The notes under the pieces were generated by a model. The model was not told the origin of the DNA. It did no database searches and saw nothing but the letters and a program-made list of their open reading frames with translations. The translations under genes and the position numbers were made by a program. DNA of 49,852 nucleotides, taken from Bacillota bacterium. GTDB lineage: Bacteria > Bacillota > Sulfobacillia > Sulfobacillales > Sulfobacillaceae. Of this stretch, positions 16,218 to 25,373 are shown piece by piece. The first letter of the stretch is position 1; every line of letters begins with the position of its first letter. Location: NCBI GenBank assembly GCA_021799435.1, contig JAJZAN010000014.1, forward strand, positions 1-49,852, read 5' to 3'.

Positions 16218-17517
16218 GCGCTGCTCCTCCCTCACGCGGCGGCAAGATCACGGATACGGCCCGCGTCGATTCTTTCAAATGCTCCTGCCGCGCTTTTTCC
16301 AAGTCGTCCACAGTAATCTGGTGCAAAAGTTCTGGAATCAAGGCCAAATCAATGCCGCGAAAATGAAAAGCATTGAAAGCATAGGCCAAATCCTCCAGGT
16401 TCTCGAACAAACTGACAAATTCGCCGATCTCTTTTTTCTGGAGCCGCTCTAAATCCTCGCGCTTAAATGGCTCGTGCGGCAGACGCTCCAACAGCACCGC
16501 CTCAAGCTTCGCCGGATCGGGCGTCTCTCCGCCGAGCATGCTCAGACCATAGGTCGCCGCGGACGTATAGTGCGCATAGAACCGCTCACTAATGAGTCCG
16601 GACTGGTAGAGGTCGTTATAAAGCTTTGAGGCGGGGCCCAACAAGAGGCTCCACATCATGCCGCGAATCATGTCATGACGGAGCAAGTCGACCCCTGTGA
16701 AACCGACTTTCTGGTCTTTATAGCCCATCAACCACAGTGGGGCGGACACGGGCATCACTTGCTCGATCCGCTTTTGTGCGACATCATGCGGCTCTTCGGG
16801 GAAGATCCGGCCGATGCGCCCGGATGGCTTCAAATGGCGCGCCTTCTCCACGTTGGCCACATAGTCGATAATGCGGGCCGTTTCCACGTCCCCTGCGACA
16901 AACATCACCATGTTGCTGGGATGGTAAAAGGTGTTGTAGCAGACATATAGGTTGTCGGGCGTAATGGTGCGGATAGATTCGACGCTGCCGGCGATATCCA
17001 ACCGAACCGGATTCTTTTGGTATAGGGCATGCATTAGGTTGGACCGCACCCGATCGCCGGGCATGTCGAGGTACATGCGAATTTCTTGCTCGATGATGCC
17101 TTTTTCCTTTTCGACGTTCTCAGGCGTGAAATGCGGCTCTTCCACGAGCCGCATGAGAGTATCCAGACAGGCTTCAATCTCACTCGTAGCCGAAAAAAGA
17201 AACGTCGTAGACGTGTATTCGGTGTAGGCGTTGGTGTAAGCGCCCAACTCGGCGAACCTTTCGAACACATCGCGCCCCTCGGGCTTTTCATACATCTTGT
17301 GCTCGAGAAAATGAGCAATGCCATCGGGCACGTCCACTTTCTCCCCGGTATCGGGGCGGGTGAAGTGGCTGTCAATAGAGCCGTAATGGGTGGCGTAGGT
17401 TGCATAGGTCTTTTTTAGTCCAGGCTTGGGCAACACCACAATCTCTAAGCCCGAATCTAAGGTTTCACGGACCGGCAGCTCGCCCAGTTGCTCCCACATT
17501 GTTTGGTTACGCCCCAT
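16198..17517 (-). CDS. M16 family zinc peptidase, YmfH-like
   Basis: 439 aa. Carries the inverted zinc motif HFLEH near residue 64 in GIAHFLEHKMYEKPEG, with the third ligand expected in the following VEKEKGIIEQEIRMY segment, as in pitrilysin-type M16 enzymes. It pairs with the upstream inactive M16 protein, in the manner of YmfF/YmfH of Bacillus, one subunit with the catalytic motif and one without. ATGs at 17526 and 17517 are both possible; GGAGGGAG is very close to the first, so I prefer 17517. It overlaps its upstream partner by 11 bp and hutH by 20 bp. The substrate is unknown. Confidence 0.85.
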   Translation of the reverse strand: MGRNQTMWEQLGELPVRETLDSGLEIVVLPKPGLKKTYATYATHYGSIDSHFTRPDTGEKVDVPDGIAHFLEHKMYEKPEGRDVFERFAELGAYTNAYTEYTSTTFLFSATSEIEACLDTLMRLVEEPHFTPENVEKEKGIIEQEIRMYLDMPGDRVRSNLMHALYQKNPVRLDIAGSVESIRTITPDNLYVCYNTFYHPSNMVMFVAGDVETARIIDYVANVEKARHLKPSGRIGRIFPEEPHDVAQKRIEQVMPVSAPLWLMGYKDQKVGFTGVDLLRHDMIRGMMWSLLLGPASKLYNDLYQSGLISERFYAHYTSAATYGLSMLGGETPDPAKLEAVLLERLPHEPFKREDLERLQKKEIGEFVSLFENLEDLAYAFNAFHFRGIDLALIPELLHQITVDDLEKARQEHLKESTRAVSVILPPREGGAAHAAHSH

Positions 17518-18802
17518 GCTGGCCATCTCCCTCCGCCGTCAAAAAGTAGACCGTGTCCAATTCCACCTGCTGTGCCACCTGCACCACGTCGTCTTTCGAG
17601 ACTGCCTGCAAAGCCTCGATGAGGGCAGGGCCGGACAGTCCGCCGCCGATTAAGAGGTGCTCTAGTTGGCGGCCGATAAGCTGGCCCGGGTTATCCTCTT
17701 CCGAAAGAATGTCGTTAATGTAGGCCTTCAGCGTGAAGGACATTTCTTCGTCGCTAATGCGGCCCTGACGCATCGCTTCGACCTGTTCTTCGATAATGCC
17801 CCGAGCTGCCTCATAATCTTGGAACTCGATGCCGGCACCGATAATCATGAGAGCTAAAGCCGGGTCAATGCGGGAATACGCATAATAGGCCAGACTAGCC
17901 TTTTCCCGCACATTGATAAATAGCTTGGAATGCGAAAAGGCCCCAAGGATGCCGGAATACATCACCAAGGCCGGATAATGCGCATCCTTGCCGGTCAATC
18001 CCGTACGATAGGCTAAATTCAGCTTGCCCTGCCGCACGTCCTGGGATTCGATCACAGTTTGGTTCTGGTGCTTGCCCTGATATGGTTCGATGGTCGTTAA
18101 GGGCTTCTTGGCGCCGGACCAGCGTTTCGCCACGTGATTCCGTATGGCATTGGGGTCCACGTCTCCCACCACCACGAACACAAACGGGCTCTCGTCCCGA
18201 ACCTGCCCTAAGAAGTCAACTAACGCTGGCGACGTCACGCGATCCACTTCCTCAGCAGTTCCCAGCTTTTTCAGCCCAAAGCGTTGGCCATCGGCCACCA
18301 GCTCTATCAACCGGGAAAAGGCATACTGCCCTTTATCATTAATCAGAGCGGATATTTGGCGTTTGACGAGAGTTTTTTCCTGCTCCACAACATCCTGGGG
18401 AAACGTCCCTCCGACCAGTTGCGGCCGCTCCAGCACTTCTGTGAGAAAATCGAGCGCTGCTCCGACGGTGTCCGGCCGGCCCGGCAAAAATTGCCCGTTT
18501 ACCACACTGACATGAAAAGACAGCAACTGCTTGTCGCCCAGTTTTCCCACATCCGCGCGAAAGTTGGCCCCATACAAGCTTTCCAGTTGCTGCTCCATCA
18601 ACACACGGTTTGGCCAGCGTTGGGTTCCGCGTTTGAGAACGGCCGGCAATAAAGCGCCCAAGGCCCGGTCCGAAGGGGACAAATCACGAATCCAGGCGGC
18701 ATAGATTGTCACCGTCTTAAACCGTTGGGTTGGATAGACGTAAAATCCAATGCCGTCTTCCCACGAACCGACAAATCGATCAGTTTCATCTGACCAGGTC
18801 AC
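17507..18802 (-). CDS. M16 family peptidase homologue, inactive YmfF-like subunit
   Basis: 431 aa, an M16-fold protein whose N-terminal region (RALGALLPAVLKRGTQRWPN, near residue 45) takes the place where active members carry HxxEH, so the zinc site is absent. It most likely forms a heterodimer with the downstream YmfH-like subunit, as in other two-subunit M16 systems. Central and C-terminal regions (LNLAYRTGL, YSGILGAFSHSKLFINVREKASLAYYAYSR) are typical of the family's R/Y-containing substrate-cavity blocks. GTG at 18802 follows AAGGAGG by 7 nt. It begins 44 bp after the ftsH stop codon and overlaps ymfH, indicating one transcription unit. Confidence 0.85.
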   Translation of the reverse strand: MTWSDETDRFVGSWEDGIGFYVYPTQRFKTVTIYAAWIRDLSPSDRALGALLPAVLKRGTQRWPNRVLMEQQLESLYGANFRADVGKLGDKQLLSFHVSVVNGQFLPGRPDTVGAALDFLTEVLERPQLVGGTFPQDVVEQEKTLVKRQISALINDKGQYAFSRLIELVADGQRFGLKKLGTAEEVDRVTSPALVDFLGQVRDESPFVFVVVGDVDPNAIRNHVAKRWSGAKKPLTTIEPYQGKHQNQTVIESQDVRQGKLNLAYRTGLTGKDAHYPALVMYSGILGAFSHSKLFINVREKASLAYYAYSRIDPALALMIIGAGIEFQDYEAARGIIEEQVEAMRQGRISDEEMSFTLKAYINDILSEEDNPGQLIGRQLEHLLIGGGLSGPALIEALQAVSKDDVVQVAQQVELDTVYFLTAEGDGQHGA

Positions 18803-18846
18803 AACATCGCCTCCTTGGCTACTGTTCCCCCGGCGACGCTCTCTTA

Positions 18847-20664
18847 CTACACCGGCAGCCCGGCGCCCCAGACAATCGCTTTGAGTTCATCCGCCAAGAG
18901 CGTTTCCTTCTCCATGAGTGCCAACGCCAACCGGTTTAAAGTCACGCGGCGGTGATTCAGCAGTTCCTTGGCGCGCTGATATTGCTCCGTCACAATATCT
19001 CGCACCTCGCGGTCGATGGCGGAGGCCACCTCTTCGCTGTAGTCCGGTTCACGGGCGATGTCGCGTCCCAAAAACACCTGATCTTGGCGCTGCCCATAGG
19101 TCATGGGACCCAGTTCATCGGACATGCCATACTCCGTAATCATCTGCCGGACCATAGCGGTCGATTTTTCCAGGTCGTTCTGGGCCCCTGTGGACACTTC
19201 GCCAAACACGAGTTCTTCGGCTGCTCGACCCCCCAGTGCCATGGCCACCTGATCTAATATTTGCGAGCGAGTCACTAAATAGCGGTCCTCTTCCGGCAGT
19301 GGCAGCGTATAGCCCATGGCCATGCCGCGAGGGATAATGGTGACCTTGTGCACCGGATCGCCATGCTCCACTAACATCCCAACCAGGGTGTGGCCGGATT
19401 CGTGGAAGGCCACTGCCCGCTTTTCCTTCTCCGAGATGACTCGAGTGCGCTTCTGCGGACCTGCCATAACCCGCTCAGCCGCCTCTTCAAAGTCATGCAT
19501 GTGAATGGTGCGCTGATGGGCACGGGCAGCCAAAAGTGCCGCCTCGTTGGCCAAGTTGGCCAAGTCTGCTCCGGTATAGCCGGGAGTGCGGCGGGCGATC
19601 GTCTCCACATCCACGTCATTGTCCAGCGGTTTGCCCCGGGTGTGGACCTTTAAGATTTCGGAACGGCCCTTGACATCCGGCCGGTGCACCACAATTTGCC
19701 GGTCGAACCGGCCAGGGCGCAGGAGCGCCGGATCCAGCACGTCCGGTCGGTTGGTCGCCGCAATAACGATAATCCCTTCATTAGGACCGAAACCGTCCAT
19801 TTCCACGAGCAGCTGATTCAGGGTTTGCTCCCGCTCATCATGCCCGCCTCCATAGCCGGCGCCGCGCATGCGTCCCACAGCGTCAATCTCATCAATAAAT
19901 ATAATGCAGGGCGCATTCTTCTTGGCCTGATCAAACAGATCCCGCACGCGAGAAGCCCCCACACCCACAAACATCTCGACAAAATCTGAGCCGCTGTCCG
20001 AGAAGAAGGGCACACCGGCTTCACCGGCCACAGCCCGGGCCAAGAGCGTCTTGCCGGTTCCCGGTGCTCCCGACAGCAGGAGGCCCTTGGGGATCTTTGC
20101 CCCCAACTCCAAATACTTCTTGGGATATCGCAGGAAGTCCACCACTTCGGCCAGCTCCTGCTTTTCTTCCTCGACACCCGCTACATCCTCAAATGTGACC
20201 CGTCTCCGCTCATCGGCCGTATGCAGTCGCGCCCGCGACTTGCCGAACTGCATCACACGGCCGCCGCCCCCTTGGGTCTGGCTGAAGAAGAAGTAGAACA
20301 TGACCATAATGGCGAGAATCGGGAACAGGTTGGAAATCAACGTGAGCCAGAAGGACGTTGCCGTCGGATGCTGAATGCTGACCGTCACATGGTCCTGCGT
20401 CAAGGTGTCGGCGAGCGACGATGAACCGCCGGCTGCATACACCGTCTGAAAGCGCTTCCCGGTGACGGTCTCAGCTGTAACCATGTGCGTTTGCGGATCC
20501 AACACCGCCTTGGAGATTTCGCCCTGGCTCGCCATCGACATCAGCCGCGAATACGTCTCCTGGACCGTGCCAGCGCCCGGGCCGGTCGTCAAGTCCCAAA
20601 ACGTTGAAATCAACAGTAGTGCAAAAATGGCGGTCAGAATGCCCCGCACCCACCGGTTGGTCAT
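18847..20664 (-). CDS. ftsH: ATP-dependent zinc metalloprotease FtsH
   Basis: Membrane-bound AAA+ protease for quality control and regulated proteolysis, 605 aa. Two N-terminal transmembrane helices (about residues 8-26 and 107-128) flank an extracytoplasmic loop. Then come Walker A GAPGTGKT, Walker B IIFIDEID, the second region of homology with [21 protein letters not shown], and the protease zinc site FHESGH. The distal Asp ligand lies in the usual [12 protein letters not shown] region. AGAGGAG precedes the ATG at 20664 by 6 nt. The order tilS-ftsH is standard in Firmicutes, except that hpt, normally between them, is absent. An extended -10 promoter lies 44 bp upstream. Confidence 0.97.
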   Translation of the reverse strand: MTNRWVRGILTAIFALLLISTFWDLTTGPGAGTVQETYSRLMSMASQGEISKAVLDPQTHMVTAETVTGKRFQTVYAAGGSSSLADTLTQDHVTVSIQHPTATSFWLTLISNLFPILAIMVMFYFFFSQTQGGGGRVMQFGKSRARLHTADERRRVTFEDVAGVEEEKQELAEVVDFLRYPKKYLELGAKIPKGLLLSGAPGTGKTLLARAVAGEAGVPFFSDSGSDFVEMFVGVGASRVRDLFDQAKKNAPCIIFIDEIDAVGRMRGAGYGGGHDEREQTLNQLLVEMDGFGPNEGIIVIAATNRPDVLDPALLRPGRFDRQIVVHRPDVKGRSEILKVHTRGKPLDNDVDVETIARRTPGYTGADLANLANEAALLAARAHQRTIHMHDFEEAAERVMAGPQKRTRVISEKEKRAVAFHESGHTLVGMLVEHGDPVHKVTIIPRGMAMGYTLPLPEEDRYLVTRSQILDQVAMALGGRAAEELVFGEVSTGAQNDLEKSTAMVRQMITEYGMSDELGPMTYGQRQDQVFLGRDIAREPDYSEEVASAIDREVRDIVTEQYQRAKELLNHRRVTLNRLALALMEKETLLADELKAIVWGAGLPV

Positions 20665-20707
20665 GGGGTTCTCCTCTGCTAAAAATTTGTTCCAAATTCG
20701 GATCTAC

Positions 20708-20716
20708 ATTATAGCA
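20708..20716 (-). promoter_or_regulatory. Extended -10 promoter of ftsH
   Basis: On the minus strand TGCTATAAT is a perfect TGn-TATAAT extended -10 element in the otherwise AT-rich 83-bp gap between tilS and ftsH. The -35 region has no good TTGACA, as often with extended -10 promoters. It lets ftsH and the genes after it be transcribed independently of spoIIE-tilS. Confidence 0.6.
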
Positions 20717-20747
20717 TACGCCATTTTTTCGTAGATTTTCACCTGAA

Positions 20748-22091
20748 TCAAAGAACCCGCACCAACCAAGTTTTCGTCCCGTGCTCCGCCCAGGCATCAA
20801 AGCTCGAAATCAGGCCCGGAATTCCCAGCACCACGCCGCCCTCGGGTCTCTCAGCCAGAATCGGAAGATGGCGGCGCTCCTCCCCGGGTACCTTGGCGTC
20901 TGTTAAGACATCCTGAAGCTTTTTGGAGTGGCCTCGGAGACCCAAGGGACGAATGCGATCGCCGTTCTGCCAGGACCGCACCCAAAACGCAGGCCACCGC
21001 TGTTGAGCGATCACCAGCCATCCCGGCTCAACCCGGCCGTCGAACACCGCCTCCCGAATGAGAAGGGTCTTCCCGCCCCATGAAACGCTGCCGGCGCGAT
21101 CCACTCGCAGCGCCCCCGGAGCCGGATTCCCGGCGGCCGCAGTCCGTTGTTTCACCGTCAGGCCGCCATCGGCTCCCATCCGAACCCGCCAGCCGTCGGG
21201 CCAGTCAGAGGCTCCCGCCAACGCGTCTTTCAAATGACGCTCCGTGACCCGTACCCCGCGGCTTTCCGCGAACGTGCGCAGCACGCGGGTCGACACCTCG
21301 TCCGGCCATTCGCGCCACCCTGGATCCAAACGAAGCCCCTCCGCCGTATCCCGCAGAGCCCCCGACGGCATCCACTGAGTCAGCATATATTCGATGGCCT
21401 GATCATGCTCTTGCGCCCGCTTTGCCAACGTCGCCAAATGCCGCACCGCCTGGGCATTGACCGTATCGGCCAAGAAGGGCAGCACGTCTCGCCGAATGCG
21501 GTTCCTCAAAATGCGGGGATCCGTGTTGGTGGGATCTTCAATCCAAGGAATCTCACGGGCCTGCAGATAGGCCGAGAGAGCAGAACGCGGGAACGTGAGC
21601 AGCGGCCGCACGATGCGTCCATGCCGTGGGCGCATGGCGGCCAAGCCCTTCACCCCTGTTCCCGCCAGCACCCGCATCAGCACCGTTTCGGCCTGGTCGT
21701 CCTGCTGATGCGCGACCACCAGCTTCGCAACAGGTCCCTGCGCCCGCACAGCTTCCAGCAAAGCCTGGTATCTCGCCCGACGGGCAGCCATTTCCATGCT
21801 TTCCCCCTCGTGAGGCGCCGCATCGACCCGCGTCACGGCGAGGGGTGCGCGAAAATGCTGATCGAGAATGACCGCCAACTGTTTGGCCTGGGTGCCCGAG
21901 TTCGACCTCAATCCGTGGTCCACATGGACTGCTGTGATGGGGCATGGCCACTCCCCCTGAATGGAAGACAAAAGAGCCCAGAGCGCCATCGAATCGATGC
22001 CGCCGCTCAGCGCCGCCACGAGAGGCGTGCCGGGCTCCCACAGCGTGCGCGCTTGGTGAAGAAATGCTCGTTCCAACGCGTCCTTTTTCAT
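20748..22091 (-). CDS. tilS: tRNA(Ile)-lysidine synthetase
   Basis: Converts C34 of the tRNA-Ile CAU anticodon to lysidine with ATP and lysine. It is essential for reading AUA. 447 aa. The PP-loop signature SGGIDSMAL is near residue 28, followed by AVHVDHGLRSNSGTQA and HQQDDQAETVLMRVLAGTGVKGLAAM, all diagnostic. The C-terminal TilS domain includes DRIRPLGLRGHSKKLQDVLTDAKVP. The frame is open upstream to 22145, into the spoIIE gene, but the Met at 22091 gives the normal N-terminus. Its ribosome site is weak, so coupling to spoIIE is possible; the genes are 34 bp apart. Confidence 0.94.
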   Translation of the reverse strand: MKKDALERAFLHQARTLWEPGTPLVAALSGGIDSMALWALLSSIQGEWPCPITAVHVDHGLRSNSGTQAKQLAVILDQHFRAPLAVTRVDAAPHEGESMEMAARRARYQALLEAVRAQGPVAKLVVAHQQDDQAETVLMRVLAGTGVKGLAAMRPRHGRIVRPLLTFPRSALSAYLQAREIPWIEDPTNTDPRILRNRIRRDVLPFLADTVNAQAVRHLATLAKRAQEHDQAIEYMLTQWMPSGALRDTAEGLRLDPGWREWPDEVSTRVLRTFAESRGVRVTERHLKDALAGASDWPDGWRVRMGADGGLTVKQRTAAAGNPAPGALRVDRAGSVSWGGKTLLIREAVFDGRVEPGWLVIAQQRWPAFWVRSWQNGDRIRPLGLRGHSKKLQDVLTDAKVPGEERRHLPILAERPEGGVVLGIPGLISSFDAWAEHGTKTWLVRVL

Positions 22092-22125
22092 GGGCTCAGT
22101 GTAGCGGATTGGGCTCGAAAACTCA

Positions 22126-24279
22126 TCATGGGCGGCCTGGGGCACGGCCGCCCAGGGAAACAGGGGTCACGCGCTGCCATTCCCGGACTGGGCTCTCTGC
22201 CTGCCGATCATAAGCGGGCACGGTGTTGGAAGCTCCCAACACAATCACCATCACCAGGGCGTCATCGCGACCGTCCTGACTATTTCCCAACATGAAGCTC
22301 AGGATCGTTTCCGCCATCGTTTCTGCGTCGGTGGTGGGCATCTGCTCCAACAGTCGCTTCAACCGTTCCTCCCCGTGGTCCTGGTCAACCTCCATGACCC
22401 CATCTGTCACCATGACCACCACATCCCCCGGCTCCACAGCATAGGTCATGGGCTCAATGGACACTTCCTGCACGATCCCCACCGGCAGGCTGTGCCCTTG
22501 GATGGCAAATACCCGTCCCCGCCGGCGCACAAACGTGGGCGAAGCGGCCACCTTGACTACCTCCATGAAGCGGGCTTGGCGGTCCAACAGGGCCAAGTCC
22601 AAGGTGGCAAAGTGGTCGTCTACGGAGCGCAACAGCAACGTGGTATTGACAGCCCGCACCGCTAGAGGCTGCGAAAACCCCGCCATCAGAAGCCGCTCCA
22701 GGAGCGACATGGCCGTTCCACTCTCCCACGCAGCGCGGGGTCCCACGCCCATGCCGTCGGAAATGCCAAATACCACTCGATCACCCGACAATTCGGCGAT
22801 AAGCTCACTGTCACCGCTCACCACGCCCCCTTGGCGCGGACGCTTGGCCACTCCCACCTGATAGGGCAGGGGATCTACGCGCCACTTGGCAGAACGGCGT
22901 TCGGGTTCCTTCTGCACGTCCTGCGCCATTTCTGACACCAGTTGAGCCAGCCCGGTCAGCTGCAACTCAGCCAAGGCTCGGCTCTCCTTGATGCGAAGAG
23001 CAAAGTTGGCGCGCTCCTTTTCCCGATTCATGGCCAAGTTCGCCGCATGGGTCACGGCATCCGGTCGGATGCAGCGGCGTGCCAGATCACCCGCCAAGTC
23101 CTCTGCGGTGACCACACCCTCCTCGGCCTTGGCGCTCAGATCGATGAGCCCGCGATAGGAACGATAAAATTCGTCTTCCCAGCAGTTGCGGTACAGAGAA
23201 CACTTTTTGCAAACCGAATCGACCACCGACTGCACCAAATGGGTCTCAGGTGTCGCCACCTCTTCCTCGACGCGAAAAGCCCGAGCCATCTCTTTCATCA
23301 CGGCCGAAATCCGTTCCATGCGATCGCCCAGCATGTCCCGAGCCGACGCTCCATTCAAGGATTCCGCCCATTGTCTAGCGGCAGCCACGGTCCGATCAGG
23401 CAATGCTTGGAAGAGAACCCCAGCCGCCGCCAACGACACCCAAAATGGCTCCAGGGGGGCTGGCATGCGGATAAAGATGGCGTACAAGAGGACGCCCAGC
23501 ACCAGCCCGACGGAAGCAAGCCGCCAATGGCGAGACTCCAGCCACCCAGACAGGAAACCTCCCGCGACCATAATGCCGACCAAATCAGTGTAGGTGCCGC
23601 CCCGAATAGACAATGTCACGCCCAGCGTGGCCCCAGCCACGGCCCCGCCGGCTGGTCCCTGCAAAGCCGTGGCGGCCAGCATCACCAAAGCCCCCAAGAA
23701 CAGACTGGGATTGACCTCCAGAACCTGGTATCCCGCCAATCCCGCAATGAGGCAGCCCAGGGACGTCAAAGCCAACACCCACGTGCGGCGATCCACGTCT
23801 CCGGCGAGGACTCGGTCGAGTTCCCGCGACAAAAGCCAAAATAAAATAATAGAACCTGCTGCCAACAAAGCCGCAATGATGGCCAAATAATTGGTCCAAG
23901 CTTGTCCTACGGCAAAAACCCCAGCCGCACCCAACGCCAGCATGGGCCATTTCAAGAATTGCCCGCGCGGCCAATGCCACGGCATAGGTACGATCAGCGA
24001 CCAGCCCAACAGCACCAGCGCAGGAAGAATCCCCACTCCCAGGGCGGTTCCAATAAGACCACCGGCCATGAACGGGGCATACCACGAGCGCCGCTTTTCC
24101 CACACCATCAAAGAGAAAATCACCACGAACGGCGCGGCATGATGGTACACAATCGCCTGCCCCAGTATGGCACTCCCCAGCCCCACCCCCAGCCATTCTT
24201 TCCAACGGGACACCGCACCGTTCGTCGAGTTTCTCTTTGACCACATTCCATCCTTCATTGGCACGACCTCGCCCGCCAT
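22126..24279 (-). CDS. spoIIE: Stage II sporulation protein E, membrane PP2C phosphatase
   Basis: Serine phosphatase that dephosphorylates SpoIIAA to release sigma-F in the forespore and takes part in polar septation. 717 aa (Bacillus subtilis SpoIIE is about 827). About ten N-terminal transmembrane helices occupy residues 35-330. A regulatory region contains the conserved Cys group VCKKCSLYRNCW, and a PP2C domain follows: VFGISDGMGVGPRAAWESG near residue 505 carries the metal-binding Asp, and VVMVTDGVME near residue 620 the second. AGGAGG precedes the ATG by 6 nt. Its presence marks a spore former. It leads the spoIIE-tilS-ftsH cluster found in Bacilli and Clostridia. Confidence 0.94.
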   Translation of the reverse strand: MAGEVVPMKDGMWSKRNSTNGAVSRWKEWLGVGLGSAILGQAIVYHHAAPFVVIFSLMVWEKRRSWYAPFMAGGLIGTALGVGILPALVLLGWSLIVPMPWHWPRGQFLKWPMLALGAAGVFAVGQAWTNYLAIIAALLAAGSIILFWLLSRELDRVLAGDVDRRTWVLALTSLGCLIAGLAGYQVLEVNPSLFLGALVMLAATALQGPAGGAVAGATLGVTLSIRGGTYTDLVGIMVAGGFLSGWLESRHWRLASVGLVLGVLLYAIFIRMPAPLEPFWVSLAAAGVLFQALPDRTVAAARQWAESLNGASARDMLGDRMERISAVMKEMARAFRVEEEVATPETHLVQSVVDSVCKKCSLYRNCWEDEFYRSYRGLIDLSAKAEEGVVTAEDLAGDLARRCIRPDAVTHAANLAMNREKERANFALRIKESRALAELQLTGLAQLVSEMAQDVQKEPERRSAKWRVDPLPYQVGVAKRPRQGGVVSGDSELIAELSGDRVVFGISDGMGVGPRAAWESGTAMSLLERLLMAGFSQPLAVRAVNTTLLLRSVDDHFATLDLALLDRQARFMEVVKVAASPTFVRRRGRVFAIQGHSLPVGIVQEVSIEPMTYAVEPGDVVVMVTDGVMEVDQDHGEERLKRLLEQMPTTDAETMAETILSFMLGNSQDGRDDALVMVIVLGASNTVPAYDRQAESPVREWQRVTPVSLGGRAPGRP

Positions 24280-24314
24280 GGATATCCTCCTGCTGCCGGT
24301 TTCGATGTATCCTT

Positions 24315-24380
24315 AATTTACCAGCCAACAACGGACGAAATTGGCACAATCTGTAACTGCGCGTTGAGAAGCTCTCGACA
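24315..24380 (-). promoter_or_regulatory. Possible spoIIE promoter region with Spo0A-like box
   Basis: On the minus strand TGTCGAG (24380-24374), one mismatch from the Spo0A box core TGTCGAA, lies upstream of TTGTGC (24349-24344) and TAAATT (24320-24315). The two hexamers are 23 bp apart. Spo0A-controlled sigma-A promoters of this class in Bacillus have unusually long spacers of 21-22 bp. Matches are weak and the assignment is tentative. Confidence 0.25.
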
Positions 24381-24420
24381 GCACCTCCCATGATCTCGGC
24401 GTCCTGCGCATTGGAGACGC

Positions 24421-24443
24421 AAAAAAACCCCCACTTTGGGGGG
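24421..24443 (-). terminator. Rho-independent terminator of the aminotransferase-manC-galU operon
   Basis: On the minus strand a run of C pairs with GGGGG across an AAAGT loop and is followed by seven T residues. It lies about 20 bp after the galU stop codon and separates the sugar-nucleotide operon from spoIIE. Confidence 0.85.
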
Positions 24444-24460
24444 CTTTAAGCCGGCGAGGG

Positions 24461-25345
24461 TTATAAGTCGCCCACGCGCACGCTGTCCAGCACTTGTGTG
24501 AGATACGCAATGATCTCGTCTCGCATATCGGATCGGTCCAGTGCTGCATCGATGGTGGCCTTCACAAATCCCAGCTTTTCGCCAACATCGTAGCGCTTAC
24601 CCACATAGGGCACGGCAATGAGCCCGTCTTCCCGCGCGAGCAAATCCAGTGCATCGGTCAGTTGAATCTCCCCTCCGGTCCCCAGCGGCAAGTCCTCCAG
24701 CAGCGGGAACACAGCCGGGTCCAGTATATACCGTCCCATGATCGCCATGGGTTCGGCCGGTGCTTCAGACACGGGCGGCTTCTCCACCAAATGGCTCACC
24801 CGCAGGGTGCCGTCCGCTTGCGGCTGCCCAAACACGATGCCATACCGGCTGGCTTCCTCACGCGGAACGGGTTGGACCGCCACCACCGACAGACCAGGAC
24901 GCCAATGGGCAATCAGCTGGTCGAGCACGGGAGGGTTTCCCACCATGACATCGTCCCCCAGCAAGACGGCAAACGGCTCATCCCCAACATGGCTCCGCGC
25001 CGCCAACACGGCATGGCCCAAGCCCTTGGGCGCCTTTTGACGTATAAAGTGCAAGTTCGCCATGTGGCTCACGTGGTGTACGATTTCCAAGAGGTCGGTC
25101 TTGCCTCGTTCACGCAAGAACTCTTCGAGTTCTGGGGCCCGGTCGAAGTGGTCCTCGATCGATCCCTTATCACGACCAATCACGACCAGAAAATCATCGA
25201 CGCCCGACTGCACCGCTTCTTCCACCACCAGTTGAATAGTCGGTGTGTCAATAATCGGAATCATTTCTTTAGGCTGCGCCTTGGTGGCCGGGAGAAACCG
25301 CGTGCCCAGTCCGGCAGCCGGTATGACCGCTTTGCGCACTCCCAC
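24461..25345 (-). CDS. galU: UTP-glucose-1-phosphate uridylyltransferase
   Basis: Makes UDP-glucose from UTP and glucose-1-phosphate for envelope polysaccharides and glycolipids. 294 aa. N-terminal nucleotide-binding motif KAVIPAAGLGTRFLPATKA, then PKEMIPIIDTPTIQLVVEEA, the DDFLVVIGRDKGSIEDHFD block and the metal-binding LLGDDVM. C-terminal GTGGEIQLTDAL with following VPYVGKRYDVG is diagnostic of GalU. AGGAGG lies 6 nt before GTG 25345; an in-frame ATG at 25360 overlaps that ribosome site and is rejected. Last gene of a three-gene operon, 28 bp after manC, followed by a strong terminator. Confidence 0.94.
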   Translation of the reverse strand: MGVRKAVIPAAGLGTRFLPATKAQPKEMIPIIDTPTIQLVVEEAVQSGVDDFLVVIGRDKGSIEDHFDRAPELEEFLRERGKTDLLEIVHHVSHMANLHFIRQKAPKGLGHAVLAARSHVGDEPFAVLLGDDVMVGNPPVLDQLIAHWRPGLSVVAVQPVPREEASRYGIVFGQPQADGTLRVSHLVEKPPVSEAPAEPMAIMGRYILDPAVFPLLEDLPLGTGGEIQLTDALDLLAREDGLIAVPYVGKRYDVGEKLGFVKATIDAALDRSDMRDEIIAYLTQVLDSVRVGDL

Positions 25346-25373
25346 GATATCCCTCCTCATGGTGTGTCCATTC

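Noticed and set aside
21147..22295. Open frame of 382 codons on the plus strand
   Set aside because: It is antisense to tilS and the end of spoIIE, with low-complexity composition; a shadow of GC-rich coding sequence.
22942..23844. Open frame of 300 codons on the plus strand
   Set aside because: It is antisense to spoIIE and has no recognisable domain.
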